Source: Candidatus Koribacter versatilis Ellin345
GTDB taxonomy: Bacteria; Acidobacteriota; Terriglobia; Terriglobales; Acidobacteriaceae
Length of the DNA: 64,000 nucleotides
Direction of reading: 5' to 3'
NCBI RefSeq assembly: GCF_000014005.1
Contig: NC_008009.1
Coordinates: forward strand, 2,294,001 to 2,358,000
In this document: positions 8,939-19,467 of the stretch, piece by piece
Numbering within the stretch: position 1 is the first letter of the stretch
Layout of the letters: the number at the start of each line of letters is the position of its first letter
Made by a program: the position numbers and the translations under genes
Notes under the pieces: generated by a model
What the model was told of the DNA's origin: nothing
Seen by the model: the letters and a program-made list of their open reading frames with translations, nothing else
The model's database searches: none

Positions 8939-9865
8939 TTACTCTGTCGGGGGCTTGTCGAGAACATAGACGTGGGAGATGCCGCCGGGGCGCACGTTGT
9001 TCTTCTGGAAACATTCCTTGATGCGGCGGCGGAGATCGCGGCTGACCGCGTATTGCTTACCGGGCAAAGTTTTGACGAGCATCAGGTAATCCACTTCGCC
9101 GGCGGAAACCTTCTCAATGCCGGGAACTTCAGGGCTGCCGACAATTAAATCTTTGAGCTCGGGATCCTGCTGGATTTCTATGCCGACCTGCTTGAGGAGG
9201 CCGGTGACTTTCTCGCTGGGCTCGTCGTAAGCGACGGAGACATGCATGGCGACCTGAGTCCAATCGCGCGTGAGATTGGTAACGACCGTGATGGAACTGT
9301 TCGGGATGATGTGCAGGGAGCCGTTGCCGTCGCGCAGAATGGTGCGGCGGAGGCTCATGAGTTCGACGACACCGGTCTTGTCGGCGATTTTGATGGTGTC
9401 GCCCACTTCGTACTGATTTTCGACGAGGATGAAGAAACCGGTTACGACGTCCTTCACCAGTGTTTGGGCGCCGAAACCGATCGCGAGGCCTGCCACGCCG
9501 GCGCTGGCGAGCAGTGGTCCCATGTTGATGCCGAACAACGGCAGGACCTGCAACGCTGCGAGCAAGGCAATGATAAAAACGCCCGTGCTGTAGAGGATGC
9601 CAGACAGGGTGCGGATTTGCTGGGAGCGGACGGCGGTGGGAAGCGCTCCGGTTTTGCCCAGGTGCGACAACCGCCCGGTGATGAGCTTCAGTAACCGTGT
9701 GAGAATAAACGCGATGATGAGGACCGCGATCACCTTGGGCAAGTCGCGGCGCACGAATTCAATGAGGTCATCGGCCCACTCGTCCCACAAAGCCTGGAAA
9801 CGGCGGTGAGCATTCCATCCGGCTTGGGCGGCAGCAGCGGGCAGATCGAGGCGGATCACGAACAT
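8939..9865 (-). CDS. Small-conductance mechanosensitive channel, MscS family
   Basis: 308 aa. Three membrane helices (about 42-65, 90-112, 118-150); the third, pore-lining one has the Gly/Ala pattern GPLLASAGVAGLAIGFGAQT. The beta-domain motif FILVENQYEVGDTIKI and the C-terminal alpha/beta domain follow. Opens under membrane tension to release solutes in hypo-osmotic shock. Divergent from the small secreted-protein gene at 9953. Confidence 0.93.
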   Translation of the reverse strand: MFVIRLDLPAAAAQAGWNAHRRFQALWDEWADDLIEFVRRDLPKVIAVLIIAFILTRLLKLITGRLSHLGKTGALPTAVRSQQIRTLSGILYSTGVFIIALLAALQVLPLFGINMGPLLASAGVAGLAIGFGAQTLVKDVVTGFFILVENQYEVGDTIKIADKTGVVELMSLRRTILRDGNGSLHIIPNSSITVVTNLTRDWTQVAMHVSVAYDEPSEKVTGLLKQVGIEIQQDPELKDLIVGSPEVPGIEKVSAGEVDYLMLVKTLPGKQYAVSRDLRRRIKECFQKNNVRPGGISHVYVLDKPPTE

Positions 9866-9952
9866 TGCAGGCGGATTATAGCAACCGGGGCGAATTGCGA
9901 ATCGAGGGTGAATCCGCTGCTTATAATGTGAGGAGAACTCATAGGGGCAACT

Positions 9953-10300
9953 ATGAATCTTCGCGCTTTCATCGTGTCGACCGCTCTTCTTTTCACGTTC
10001 CTACCCGCGCATACGCAGGAACCAGCCACCGAACCCGATCCCCAGTTCACCGCGCAGCGCGGGAGTCCGAGCACGTGGTCGCAAGACCAACTACGTAAGA
10101 TGCAAAAAGCCCAGACCGTGGAACGCCAGAAAAAACTCAAAGAAGACACCGACAAGCTGCTCAGCCTGGCGACGGAATTGAAGGACTCGGTGGACAAGAC
10201 GAACCAAAACGTGCTCTCACTCGAGGTGATACGGAAGGCGGAAGAGATCGAGAAGCTGGCGAAGAAGATCAAGACGAACATGCGCGACGAAATTCGCTAA
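9953..10300 (+). CDS. Small secreted coiled-coil protein (115 aa)
   Basis: Signal peptide (1-21) and a mature part that is mostly charged helix (about 45-115, rich in Lys/Glu with heptad-like spacing). AGGAG-like sequence and a GGGGCAACT spacer precede the ATG. No family recognised. Followed by a strong terminator. Confidence 0.75.
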   Translation: MNLRAFIVSTALLFTFLPAHTQEPATEPDPQFTAQRGSPSTWSQDQLRKMQKAQTVERQKKLKEDTDKLLSLATELKDSVDKTNQNVLSLEVIRKAEEIEKLAKKIKTNMRDEIR

Positions 10301-10331
10301 TCGCCGAAAGTCCTGGGAACCGACCAATGAA

Positions 10332-10364
10332 AAGCGCCATCCGTTTTGGATGGCGCTTCTTTTT
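10332..10364. terminator. Bidirectional intrinsic terminator
   Basis: An 11 bp perfect stem (AAGCGCCATCC / GGATGGCGCTT) with loop GTTTT and a CTTTTT tail on the plus strand, and TTTTCATT on the minus strand. It separates the convergent genes ending at 10300 and 10378. Confidence 0.9.
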
Positions 10365-10377
10365 GCCTGAGTGAAAG

Positions 10378-12879
<2,502 letters not shown>

Positions 12880-13285
12880 TGTGTTTCCTCCAGGAAAGGC
12901 CAAGAAGGGCCCTCCATCGCAAAAGTTCGTTACCGGATCTCCGCCGAGTGTTAAGTGGCGGGCGCAGGTGGGCCAAACTTGCAGCACCTACGATTTTCTC
13001 CCATGGCCAGCCCGTTGCACACGTTTTGATGCGCGTGTCTCATTCGGCTCTGACCAAAATCGGAATTTTCCCGAACCCGGGAACCCTGCGGCCATGAATC
13101 CGGACGCCGGGATGGCAACGCGCTTCCACTTCAAGACCGAAGTGTTTTGAGGCTTGGCCGCGTCGTGAGATGGATTACCGGCAAACATGCGGGTCGTCGC
13201 ATCTCCAAAGGCGTGTCTTTATAACATTTCGCTCAAAGCGTGGTCAATTGCGCTGGAAGGGGAACGCGGAGCACACTGAATTTGC
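12880..13285. other. Gene-free divergent region
   Basis: Intergenic stretch between the divergent pyrophosphatase gene and the gene at 13286; it must hold both promoters. The only structure I see is a small perfect hairpin TTCCCG AACC CGGGAA at 13068-13083. No riboswitch or small gene recognised. Confidence 0.6.
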
Positions 13286-14140
13286 ATGCCCACGGCGAGT
13301 CACTTGCGGCGCGAGATCATTGTCCGAAACCAGCGACGGGTGCGGAACGGCGCGGAAGTCGGAGTCAAAAGCTATGGCCGCGATGAGGTCGTGGTGTATT
13401 CCGAGTCGCCGGATGGGCGATCGCATGGGAATTTTTTCCCTGAGAGCTACGCCGCGATCCTCAAACGCCCGGAGTGGCGGCGCCGCCTCGCCAAAGTGCA
13501 TACCGGCCGCCGAAACCTGCCTAACACCGAAAAGTGGAAGGAACTGGATGCCTGCACCAGCTCCGATGCGCTGCTGATGAACATCTTCTGCCATCCGGAA
13601 ACGCTGGCGGAAGGGAAGTTGCGGAGATTGATGAGCGTCGATATGGAGGCGGAGCCGGAATTCGGCGTGAGAGTAGCCGCGCCACTGCAGAACGGGCATC
13701 GCGATCGTACCGAAGTGGATATGCGCTGGGGCGACCTGCTGGTGGAAGCCAAGCTGACCGAGACGGATTTCCAGTGCTGCCGCGAGGAACTGGTCGAGCG
13801 GTACCGCGATTTTGACGAGCTCTTTGACGCGAAGTCGCTGGCGCGCGGCGAAGCTGGGTACGCGAATTATCAGTTGATCCGCGGAGTACTCGCAGCCGCG
13901 TCGAACGACGATCGTTTCTGCGTGATCGCTGATGCGCGGCGTCCCGATCTGCGCGAACGCTGGTTCGCCGTGATGCAGAGCGTGCGAAGCTATGACCTTC
14001 GCATGCGCTGCCAGATGCTGACCTGGCAGGAGATCTGCGCGGTTCTGCCGGAGATTCTGCAGCAGTGGCTGGGAGAGAAGTACGGAATTTTCACGCCGGG
14101 CACGGAGCCGACGATGGATGCGGAGGAGTGGTACTGGTAA
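13286..14140 (+). CDS. Putative PD-(D/E)XK nuclease-like protein
   Basis: 284 aa, no signal peptide, charged and cytoplasmic. Residues 143-156 (E143, D145, then E154-A-K156 in 'WGDLLVEAKLT') match the D...ExK active-site pattern of PD-(D/E)XK nucleases, on strands predicted from alternating hydrophobics. Family assignment is by motif only. It stands alone, 115 bases before tRNA-Asn and the accessory array, with no methylase partner, so a restriction role is not supported by context. Confidence 0.55.
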   Translation: MPTASHLRREIIVRNQRRVRNGAEVGVKSYGRDEVVVYSESPDGRSHGNFFPESYAAILKRPEWRRRLAKVHTGRRNLPNTEKWKELDACTSSDALLMNIFCHPETLAEGKLRRLMSVDMEAEPEFGVRVAAPLQNGHRDRTEVDMRWGDLLVEAKLTETDFQCCREELVERYRDFDELFDAKSLARGEAGYANYQLIRGVLAAASNDDRFCVIADARRPDLRERWFAVMQSVRSYDLRMRCQMLTWQEICAVLPEILQQWLGEKYGIFTPGTEPTMDAEEWYW

Positions 14141-14255
14141 TCCCACGTTCGTCGCCGGGAAATGCAGCGAGAGTCTTTGACGAGTTTGCGCGCCGTCGCT
14201 TACAATAAAACTCGTTACAATTCAGACGCGCACCGTCCTGGTGGGCACGCCAAGT

Positions 14256-14330
<75 letters not shown>

Positions 14331-14373
14331 TTTCTTTTCTGCAACTTACTGGAAAATTTGCCGCTGCTGAGCG

Positions 14374-14478
14374 GTTAGCGTTGCGTTGGAATTCATGTTG
14401 GGTATTTTAAGCGCGTCGCTCGGTATTGCAGCGCGTGAGGCGGATTACTAGCGGTAAGGGGATTTATCGCTAGTAATC
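14374..14478 (+). repeat. Array repeat, copy 1 (right arm 14441-14466)
   Basis: Arm reads CGGATTACTAGCGGTAAGGG then GATTTA. In this copy the arm is the left half of a perfect 11 bp inverted repeat, GATTACTAGCG (14443) with CGCTAGTAATC (14468). GTTAGCG, also present beside the copy near 17971, lies at 14374. Sits 35 bases after the stop of the WG-repeat gene on that gene's strand. Confidence 0.75.
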
Positions 14479-14512
14479 GAATCGGTTGCATTTCGGAATG
14501 GCTGAGAGCCTG

Positions 14513-15575
14513 TCAGAACGCGGTATTACGTGCTTCTGGCATTACGAAATCTGTGCAGTAGTCGAAGCGGGGAGTGATTACGATTTTGCCGCTCCGATTG
14601 ATATATCCGCAATTTCCGCCTCCCAATTGAAGTATTGCCATCCCCTGCGAAAATGGAGCTACCGAAGAAAGAGGCGGGACATCAACTTGAATAGCGACTT
14701 TGTCGGAGCGGTCTATGTACGCGCACTCGTTGCCGAGCTGCACCACTTAGAAGTCCTTCGGAGAACTTGAATCCCTGGCACCCAATCGAGTTCAAGTATC
14801 TTGAACGAGTCACCGCTTTGCCGCTGCGATCAATGATCCAATAGTGCTGATCCCGCCCAACAACAGCAACTCCCTCCGAAAAGTCCACAGCGCCATCAAA
14901 TTCCGCTTTTATAGCGAGATTGCCGCTCGCATCGATGTAGCCCCATTTGTCACCAATATGCACCGACGCAAGGCCGTCAGAAAAACGTCCCGCCCCGTTG
15001 CCGAGTTCAACAGTGCGGAGAGGATTTCCGGCGGTGTCGATGTACTGCGTTTTGCCATTATGAGATACTGCAGCGAACCCTTCTTCAAACAGTGTCGCAG
15101 TGTCAAATTTCAGCGCAATACGCACCGTGCCACTCGTATCAATGTAACCGTACATTTCCCCGATTCTTACCGGCGAGAGTCCTTCGGAAAATGCACCAGC
15201 ATCCCGGAACTGCGGCTCAATCACTACTCTTCCTGAGGGATCCACGAAGCCATACCGTTTTGCGACCATCACGGTGGCAAGTCCTTCCGAGAAATTCCCA
15301 ACGCTGTCAAAGCGCGGCGCAATCTTCGGCGCTCCGGTTTTGTCGATGAAACCCCAATGCCCATTGAGTTGTACTGCTGCCATGCCTTCGGAGAACCCAC
15401 GTGCACGTTCGAAATCGAGAGCGTAGACGCGATTACCCGCAGTGTCTACAAAGCTGCACTTTTCTTGAATGCAGACCATTGCTCGCGGCTGGTCGCTGGA
15501 AGTTGGCTGCTGTGCATTTACCGTAAATGCCGAGATTGCGGTAATGATGAGAAACGACGGTTTAGCCCCGTTCAC
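14513..15575 (-). pseudogene. WG-repeat secreted protein, frameshifted
   Basis: Signal peptide (1-22) then at least seven WG repeats of about 38 residues (pattern GYID..G...I.P.FD....FSEGLA.V). After 'FKFSEGL' near 14747 the frame breaks: the repeat resumes in another frame ('VQLGNECAYIDRSDK') and runs to a stop at 14513. Removing one A from CTTCTAAGTGG restores a continuous repeat. Either a true single-base insertion or a sequencing error. WG proteins are often periplasmic or extracellular; no specific role known here. First cargo gene of the array. Confidence 0.75.
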
Positions 15576-15627
15576 AATGTAGATGACACCACAGATGGCG
15601 CCGTGGTTCCAGATTACTGTTGATAAC

Positions 15628-15682
15628 AGGGCTTACCACTAGTAATCGTGCCACATCGGATTACTTGTGAGAAGGCGATTAA
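15628..15682 (+). repeat. Array repeat, copy 2 (best stem-loop)
   Basis: Left arm GGCTTACCACTAGTAATC, loop GTGCCACATCG, right arm GATTACTTGTGAGAAGGC; 14 of 18 positions can pair. The right arm is the conserved part of the family. Its outer end is where the IS110 element begins, so this copy probably belongs to the zinc-ribbon gene now 1.4 kb away. Confidence 0.8.
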
Positions 15683-15746
15683 TGAGATGGTCCGCCGCCG
15701 AGTACGATCTTTCGGCTCGGCAGATTCCAACAGGAGGATCATCTCA
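15683..15746 (+). promoter_or_regulatory. Transposase leader hairpin covering the ribosome site
   Basis: TGAGATGGTCC (15683-15693) can pair with GGATCATCTCA (15736-15746) over 11 positions with one G-U; an inner stem GCCGAG / CTCGGC closes the middle. The right strand of the stem contains the end of AGGAGG and the A of the ATG, so folding would hide the transposase start. Confidence 0.6.
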
Positions 15747-16777
15747 TGCGTATCGTAGCGGTCGGTATCGATCTCGGTAAAACCGTGTTTCACCTGGTGG
15801 CGATGGGAGAGCGCAACCGCGTGCTGGTGCGGCGGAAGTTCTCGCGTCAACAGCTGTTGGCTTACACGGCCAACCTCGAGCCCACTTTGATCGGCACCGA
15901 AGCCTGTGCCGGCGCCCATTTTCTCGCGACAGCCCTATGTGCGCAGGGACACGACGTGCGCCTCATGGCAGCCCAGTTCGTGAAGCCTTACCGTAAGTCG
16001 AACAAGAGTGACTTTCTCGATGCCGAGACGATCGCCGACGCGGTGCAGAAGGAGAACATGCGCTTCGTGCCAGTCAAGACCGACGAGCAACTCGATCTGC
16101 AGGCTATGCACCGCGTGCGCACTCGCCTGGTGCAGCGGCGCACGGCACTGATCAACGAGATCCGCGGGTTCCTGCTGGAGCGCGGCATCATCTTTCCCGC
16201 GAAGCCGATTCACCTGCGCAAGCAACTTCCGGGTGTACTGGAAGACGCGACCCAGAACCTGACGCCGAGGCTGCGCTGGCTGCTCTCTGAACTTGCGGAG
16301 GAGTGGAAGGAGTTGGAAGCTAGGATCATCGCTATCAGCGACGCCATCGAGCGGATCAGCACCAGCGATCCACTCTGCCAGCGTCTGCGCCAGATCCCAG
16401 GCTTCGGGCCGCTGGTTTCGACAGCAACCGTGGCCGCTATCGGCAACGGGTCGTCGTTCCGCAAGGGTCGCGACTTCGCGGCGTGGCTCGGTGTTGTTCC
16501 CCGACAGTACTCCACGGGTGGCAAGACGGCGCTCTACGGCATGAGCAAACGCGGCAACCGTTATCTACGACAGCTGCTGATCCATGGCGCGCGTGCTGTC
16601 CTGATCCGGGTGAAGTACGACACCGCAGGGTTGGGGCAGTGGATCCACAAGCTGGCCGAGCGTGCACCGCGCAACAAGGTGATCGTCGCGATCGCCAACA
16701 AGCTGGCGCGTATCGCCTGGGCGGTACTCGCGAAGGGTGAGCCTTACCGCCATCAGCCCTTGGCGGCCGCAGCGTAG
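15746..16777 (+). CDS. IS110 family transposase
   Basis: 343 aa and intact. N-terminal RuvC-like DEDD domain with D9 (GIDLGKT), E52 (GTEACAG), D89 and D92 (KSDFLDAE); C-terminal Transposase_20 domain with HhH-like QIPGFGPLVSTATVA and the conserved Ser in YSTGGKT (S256). These enzymes work with an element-encoded guide RNA that pairs with donor and target DNA. AGGAGG 8 bases upstream fixes the start. No frameshift or stop, so the copy may be active. Confidence 0.95.
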   Translation: MRIVAVGIDLGKTVFHLVAMGERNRVLVRRKFSRQQLLAYTANLEPTLIGTEACAGAHFLATALCAQGHDVRLMAAQFVKPYRKSNKSDFLDAETIADAVQKENMRFVPVKTDEQLDLQAMHRVRTRLVQRRTALINEIRGFLLERGIIFPAKPIHLRKQLPGVLEDATQNLTPRLRWLLSELAEEWKELEARIIAISDAIERISTSDPLCQRLRQIPGFGPLVSTATVAAIGNGSSFRKGRDFAAWLGVVPRQYSTGGKTALYGMSKRGNRYLRQLLIHGARAVLIRVKYDTAGLGQWIHKLAERAPRNKVIVAIANKLARIAWAVLAKGEPYRHQPLAAAA

Positions 16778-16995
16778 TTCGGCCGTGGAAAAGACGCTGC
16801 GCTTGGAAAGCAAACACCGCTTTCCACTTTCCCACCGCCGCTGCGGCGGCTGGTGATCAACCAGTTCTACCAGGGTCTGCGGAGGAAGAAGAAGGACGAG
16901 AAAACAGTCAAACGGCGCGCCGGAAAACCTGTTGTTGATAACGGTCTCACTGACCGAGCGATTTATCAGGACCGGCGCGCGCGGATCATCATCGA
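16778..16995 (+). other. IS110 right-end non-coding region, candidate guide RNA
   Basis: No credible gene. Several hairpins are visible: GGAAAG...CTTTCC at 16805-16825 and CCGCCGCTGCGGCGG near 16835-16849. IS1111-group elements encode their guide (bridge/seek) RNA downstream of the transposase, which fits this position. RNA assignment is inference. Confidence 0.4.
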
Positions 16996-17099
16996 GGCCC
17001 GGAGAATCGAATCTCCACATTGAGGCCGGATACATTTGCGCAGACTGTCATTCCGTCCATCACTCTACCTCTTGCAGTCCGGCGGCGGACCATACATTC

Positions 17100-17318
17100 T
17101 CAACAGCTATCGTTCAGGAGCCTGTCTGACTCCACCTGTTCCGACTCGGAGCACTGAGGACAGAGAACGCGAAGCGTCGGAGTCTCATCCTTCATCCGCT
17201 TCGCTTCATCGTTCAGGGCGATGTCAATTCCGCACCTGCTGCACTTGCCAAAGTACGGTCGATAGCGGTGGCCATGTCGTTCACCCTTAGGCCACAGCCG
17301 ACAGATGACGAATTCCAT
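17100..17318 (-). CDS. Small zinc-ribbon-like protein (72 aa)
   Basis: Start taken at ATG 17318 (MEFVICRLWPKGERHGHRYR); a TTG further up would run through the array repeat. Two Cys pairs, CSRCG at about 27-31 and CPQCS at about 54-58, give a Cys4 zinc-ribbon pattern; the C-terminus is acidic. Role unknown. Array cargo whose own repeat appears to be copy 2, now separated from it by the IS element. Confidence 0.6.
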   Translation of the reverse strand: MEFVICRLWPKGERHGHRYRPYFGKCSRCGIDIALNDEAKRMKDETPTLRVLCPQCSESEQVESDRLLNDSC

Positions 17319-17322
17319 ATTT

Positions 17323-17344
17323 TTCACTTGTGATAAGGGGATTT
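17323..17344 (+). repeat. Array repeat, copy 3 (right arm only)
   Basis: TTCACTTGTGATAAGGGG then ATTT matches the family arm. The left arm is missing because the start of the zinc-ribbon gene occupies its place. Lies 54 bases after the TspO-like stop on that gene's strand. Confidence 0.65.
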
Positions 17345-17397
17345 CTCGCCAACTATCGCCTGGTTCGAGACGAAAACTGGTTCCGGCCCTCCCCAAA

Positions 17398-17886
17398 TCA
17401 GTTGGGATTTAGGCGCCAAACACGACAGCCCCACCAAGTCGCCCACAAAAGGTAGAACAGATAGAGTAGATACCAAACGAAGAAAGGATTGCCGAGACGG
17501 TGAAGCACTAGCGCGAGCAGTAACGCACAGGCTAGATACGGCATGAAGAGCAGAAAACTTAATCGAAGGCTCTTCCTCCGGAAGAAAACCCAGTTCCACC
17601 CTGCATTCAAGACCATGAGTATGGCCGTTAGGGCGACCCCGATTTCCGTCAAAGGGATTGTGGGCTGAGTGCTCAGCAGCGAGCTAATAAGAAAAAAGAA
17701 GAGCACGTAATAGGCGACACCGATGAGTGTCCAGACCCAAAATGGTGGAGCTAGTCCGGGCATTCTTAGCTCTGCGAGGACAGCCCTGACCCGGGTACCC
17801 GATGCCAGCCCTTCAGCAATCGCGGCGATGAGACACGTAATGAGTGCCCACAAAAACGGCTGCTGCGCTGGTAGGGTGGTGAACAA
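17398..17886 (-). CDS. TspO/MBR-like membrane protein
   Basis: 162 aa with five hydrophobic helices. The TspO signatures are recognisable: 'MPGLAPPFWVWTLIGVAYYV' at the start of helix 2, LNAGWNWVFF in helix 3, and LLWATWWGCRVWRLN at the end. TspO proteins bind tetrapyrroles and take part in stress and porphyrin handling in the membrane. It is a diverged member, so ligand binding is inferred. Array cargo; G+C visibly below the surrounding core genes. Confidence 0.7.
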   Translation of the reverse strand: MFTTLPAQQPFLWALITCLIAAIAEGLASGTRVRAVLAELRMPGLAPPFWVWTLIGVAYYVLFFFLISSLLSTQPTIPLTEIGVALTAILMVLNAGWNWVFFRRKSLRLSFLLFMPYLACALLLALVLHRLGNPFFVWYLLYLFYLLWATWWGCRVWRLNPN

Positions 17887-17955
17887 AGCAGTTGGAGACT
17901 ATCATCTCTATGCACAAGGCTGGAAAAGAACTCGAAGACAGTCACCGTCCCGATT

Positions 17956-18023
17956 GTTAGCGAGAACAGGCCTTACCACAACTAATTGGGCCACATTGGG
18001 GTTACTTGTGAGAAGGCGATTTA
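17956..18023 (+). repeat. Array repeat, copy 4
   Basis: Left arm CCTTACCACAACTAA (17971), right arm TTACTTGTGAGAAGG (18002), 12 of 15 pairs, loop of 16 bases. GTTAGCG at 17956. The stop codon of the next gene (TAA, 18002-18004 on the minus strand) lies inside the right arm, so the repeat encodes that protein's last residues (KSPSHK). Confidence 0.8.
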
Positions 18024-18508
18024 CTAATGGTCATCCTCGAAGGAGCTTGCTCCGAGAAAGCTGAACCAACAAGACGGACACCACGCCATAACAAAAACGG
18101 GACTGGCCACAGCAGCAGCGGAGACAGAGGGAGATTGCCGACGCCATAAGCTGCTGCAAAACTCGAGGCGAAGGGGCTGCGTCCAGGAACCAATGCCAGC
18201 AAAACGAGGTAACAGAAAAAGCCGACAAACACTGTAGTGAACAACGACACTCCATAAGGCTTCGACGTGATCAGCGCGAAGCAGGCAACGGACATTGCAA
18301 CCAGCAATATGAGGTTGACCACGTTCATTCCAATCAGGACCTGGTACATGTAGGGCGCCTCCGGCAACGACAACGGACGGCGCAACAGGGGCAGTTCATC
18401 GTGACCCAACATCCAGAAGCTCCACAGCACAAGTAGAGCGGTCACGCATCCAACAATTCGGATTGGCCATACCCATCTGTTCATACGGGATTGTTCCCTC
18501 CCGCTCAT
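18002..18508 (-). CDS. Integral membrane protein of unknown function (168 aa)
   Basis: Four hydrophobic helices (about 14-33, 55-78, 85-108, 125-145) joined by short loops, with a basic C-terminus. No family recognised. Start could be 18508 or 18484; both have weak upstream AG-rich sequence. Its 3' end runs into array repeat copy 4, as cassette genes often run into their recombination site. Confidence 0.65.
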   Translation of the reverse strand: MSGREQSRMNRWVWPIRIVGCVTALLVLWSFWMLGHDELPLLRRPLSLPEAPYMYQVLIGMNVVNLILLVAMSVACFALITSKPYGVSLFTTVFVGFFCYLVLLALVPGRSPFASSFAAAYGVGNLPLSPLLLWPVPFLLWRGVRLVGSAFSEQAPSRMTISKSPSHK

Positions 18509-18527
18509 CGCACTCTACCCTGAGAGT

Positions 18528-18593
18528 GTTGGCGTAACAGCCCATACCACCAACTATTTTGGCACCGGACGATTACTTGCGGGAAGGAGATTT
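18528..18593 (+). repeat. Array repeat, copy 5
   Basis: GTTGGCG at 18528, left arm CCCATACCACCAACTATT, right arm GATTACTTGCGGGAAGGAGA at 18571. Pairing is weaker than in copies 2 and 4 but the arm sequence is clear. Lies between the 168-aa membrane gene and the DoxX gene. Confidence 0.7.
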
Positions 18594-18779
18594 CACAACC
18601 GCTGAACAGGGGATCATCATAATCTCGCGGAAAGCGGACGCTTACGCTTACTTCCAAAGCGGAACCGCCAACTTGGCCTTTATCTTGATGACGTTTTCAA
18701 CCGGCGCGGGTATCGTGATTACGACATTCCATCCCATTTGGCCACCTGCCTCAGCCTCGTAGCAGACTGGAGAATACGA

Positions 18780-19229
18780 ATGATCCGCAAATTACTTGCT
18801 ACTTCCGACGATTCCGTACTCACAGCCCTTCGGCTCGTCCTCGGCATCGTGATGTTCGCGCACGGCGCTCAAAAAGTGCTGGGCTGGTTCGGCGGTTATG
18901 GATATTCCGGCACCATGCAATTCTTTACGGGCACGCTGCATATTCCAGCGCCGCTGGGTATCCTTTCCATGGTGGCGGAATTCGCCGGCAGCTTGGGCTT
19001 AATCGTCGGGTTGCTCGGACGCGTCGCCGCGTTGGGCATACTTGTGAACATGGTAGTAGCCGTTTTGAAAGCTCATGCACCGAACGGGTTCTTCATGAAC
19101 TGGGCCGGAAATCAGAAAGGCGAGGGATTCGAATTTCACCTACTGGCCATCGTGATCGCGCTGGCGATCCTGGTCCGCGGTTCCGGCGCGTTCTCGATCG
19201 ACCGGTGGATCACACGCGACCGTGTGTGA
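18780..19229 (+). CDS. DoxX family membrane protein
   Basis: 149 aa, four transmembrane helices, the full DoxX length. The 'LRLVLGIVMFAHGAQKVLGW' first helix and 'LGRVAALGILVNMVVAV' are typical. Family members are linked to quinone-dependent or redox functions, usually not pinned down. GGAG 8-11 bases before ATG 18780 sets the start. It is the only array cargo gene on the plus strand. Confidence 0.85.
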   Translation: MIRKLLATSDDSVLTALRLVLGIVMFAHGAQKVLGWFGGYGYSGTMQFFTGTLHIPAPLGILSMVAEFAGSLGLIVGLLGRVAALGILVNMVVAVLKAHAPNGFFMNWAGNQKGEGFEFHLLAIVIALAILVRGSGAFSIDRWITRDRV

Positions 19230-19312
19230 AACTGGCTGGCATTTAACTTGCCGTCAACAGGCTCATCGTAAGGATGGGCTTTTCATTCGCAAGTGCGGTC
19301 ACGCTTCGACCA

Positions 19313-19365
19313 GCCTTTACCACAATCTATTTTTCCCGCAGCGGGTTACTCGGCAAAAGGCGACT
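19313..19365 (+). repeat. Array repeat, copy 6
   Basis: Left arm GCCTTTACCACAATCTATTT, right arm GGTTACTCGGCAAAAGGCGA at 19344. GCCTTT/AAAGGC pairs at the base. Most diverged of the copies. Lies about 100 bases after the HAF-protein stop on that gene's strand. Confidence 0.6.
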
Positions 19366-19467
19366 GTCACCACTTATACGGAGTCAATGCCGTGCGGCAT
19401 GACATGGCCGACCAGCTTGCGTGCGGCGTTCAGGCCTGCCCCCGAAACGCTAATTTCGCCTTACACG

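Larger units (their letters stand above)
15683..16995 (+). mobile_element. IS110/IS1111-type insertion sequence (ends approximate)
   Basis: Contains a full-length IS110 transposase, a short left flank and a longer structured right flank. Candidate subterminal inverted repeats are GATGGTCCGCCGCCG at 15686 and, inverted, CGCGCGCGGATCATC at 16976 (11 of 15 matching). IS110 elements make no target duplication, so exact ends cannot be fixed from this copy alone. A short left and long right non-coding end is the IS1111-like layout. Confidence 0.65.

Noticed and set aside
18559-18762. 67-aa plus-strand frame before DoxX
   Set aside because: Begins with TTG inside array repeat copy 5, no ribosome site, no recognisable domain; it only reads through the repeat and the DoxX leader.
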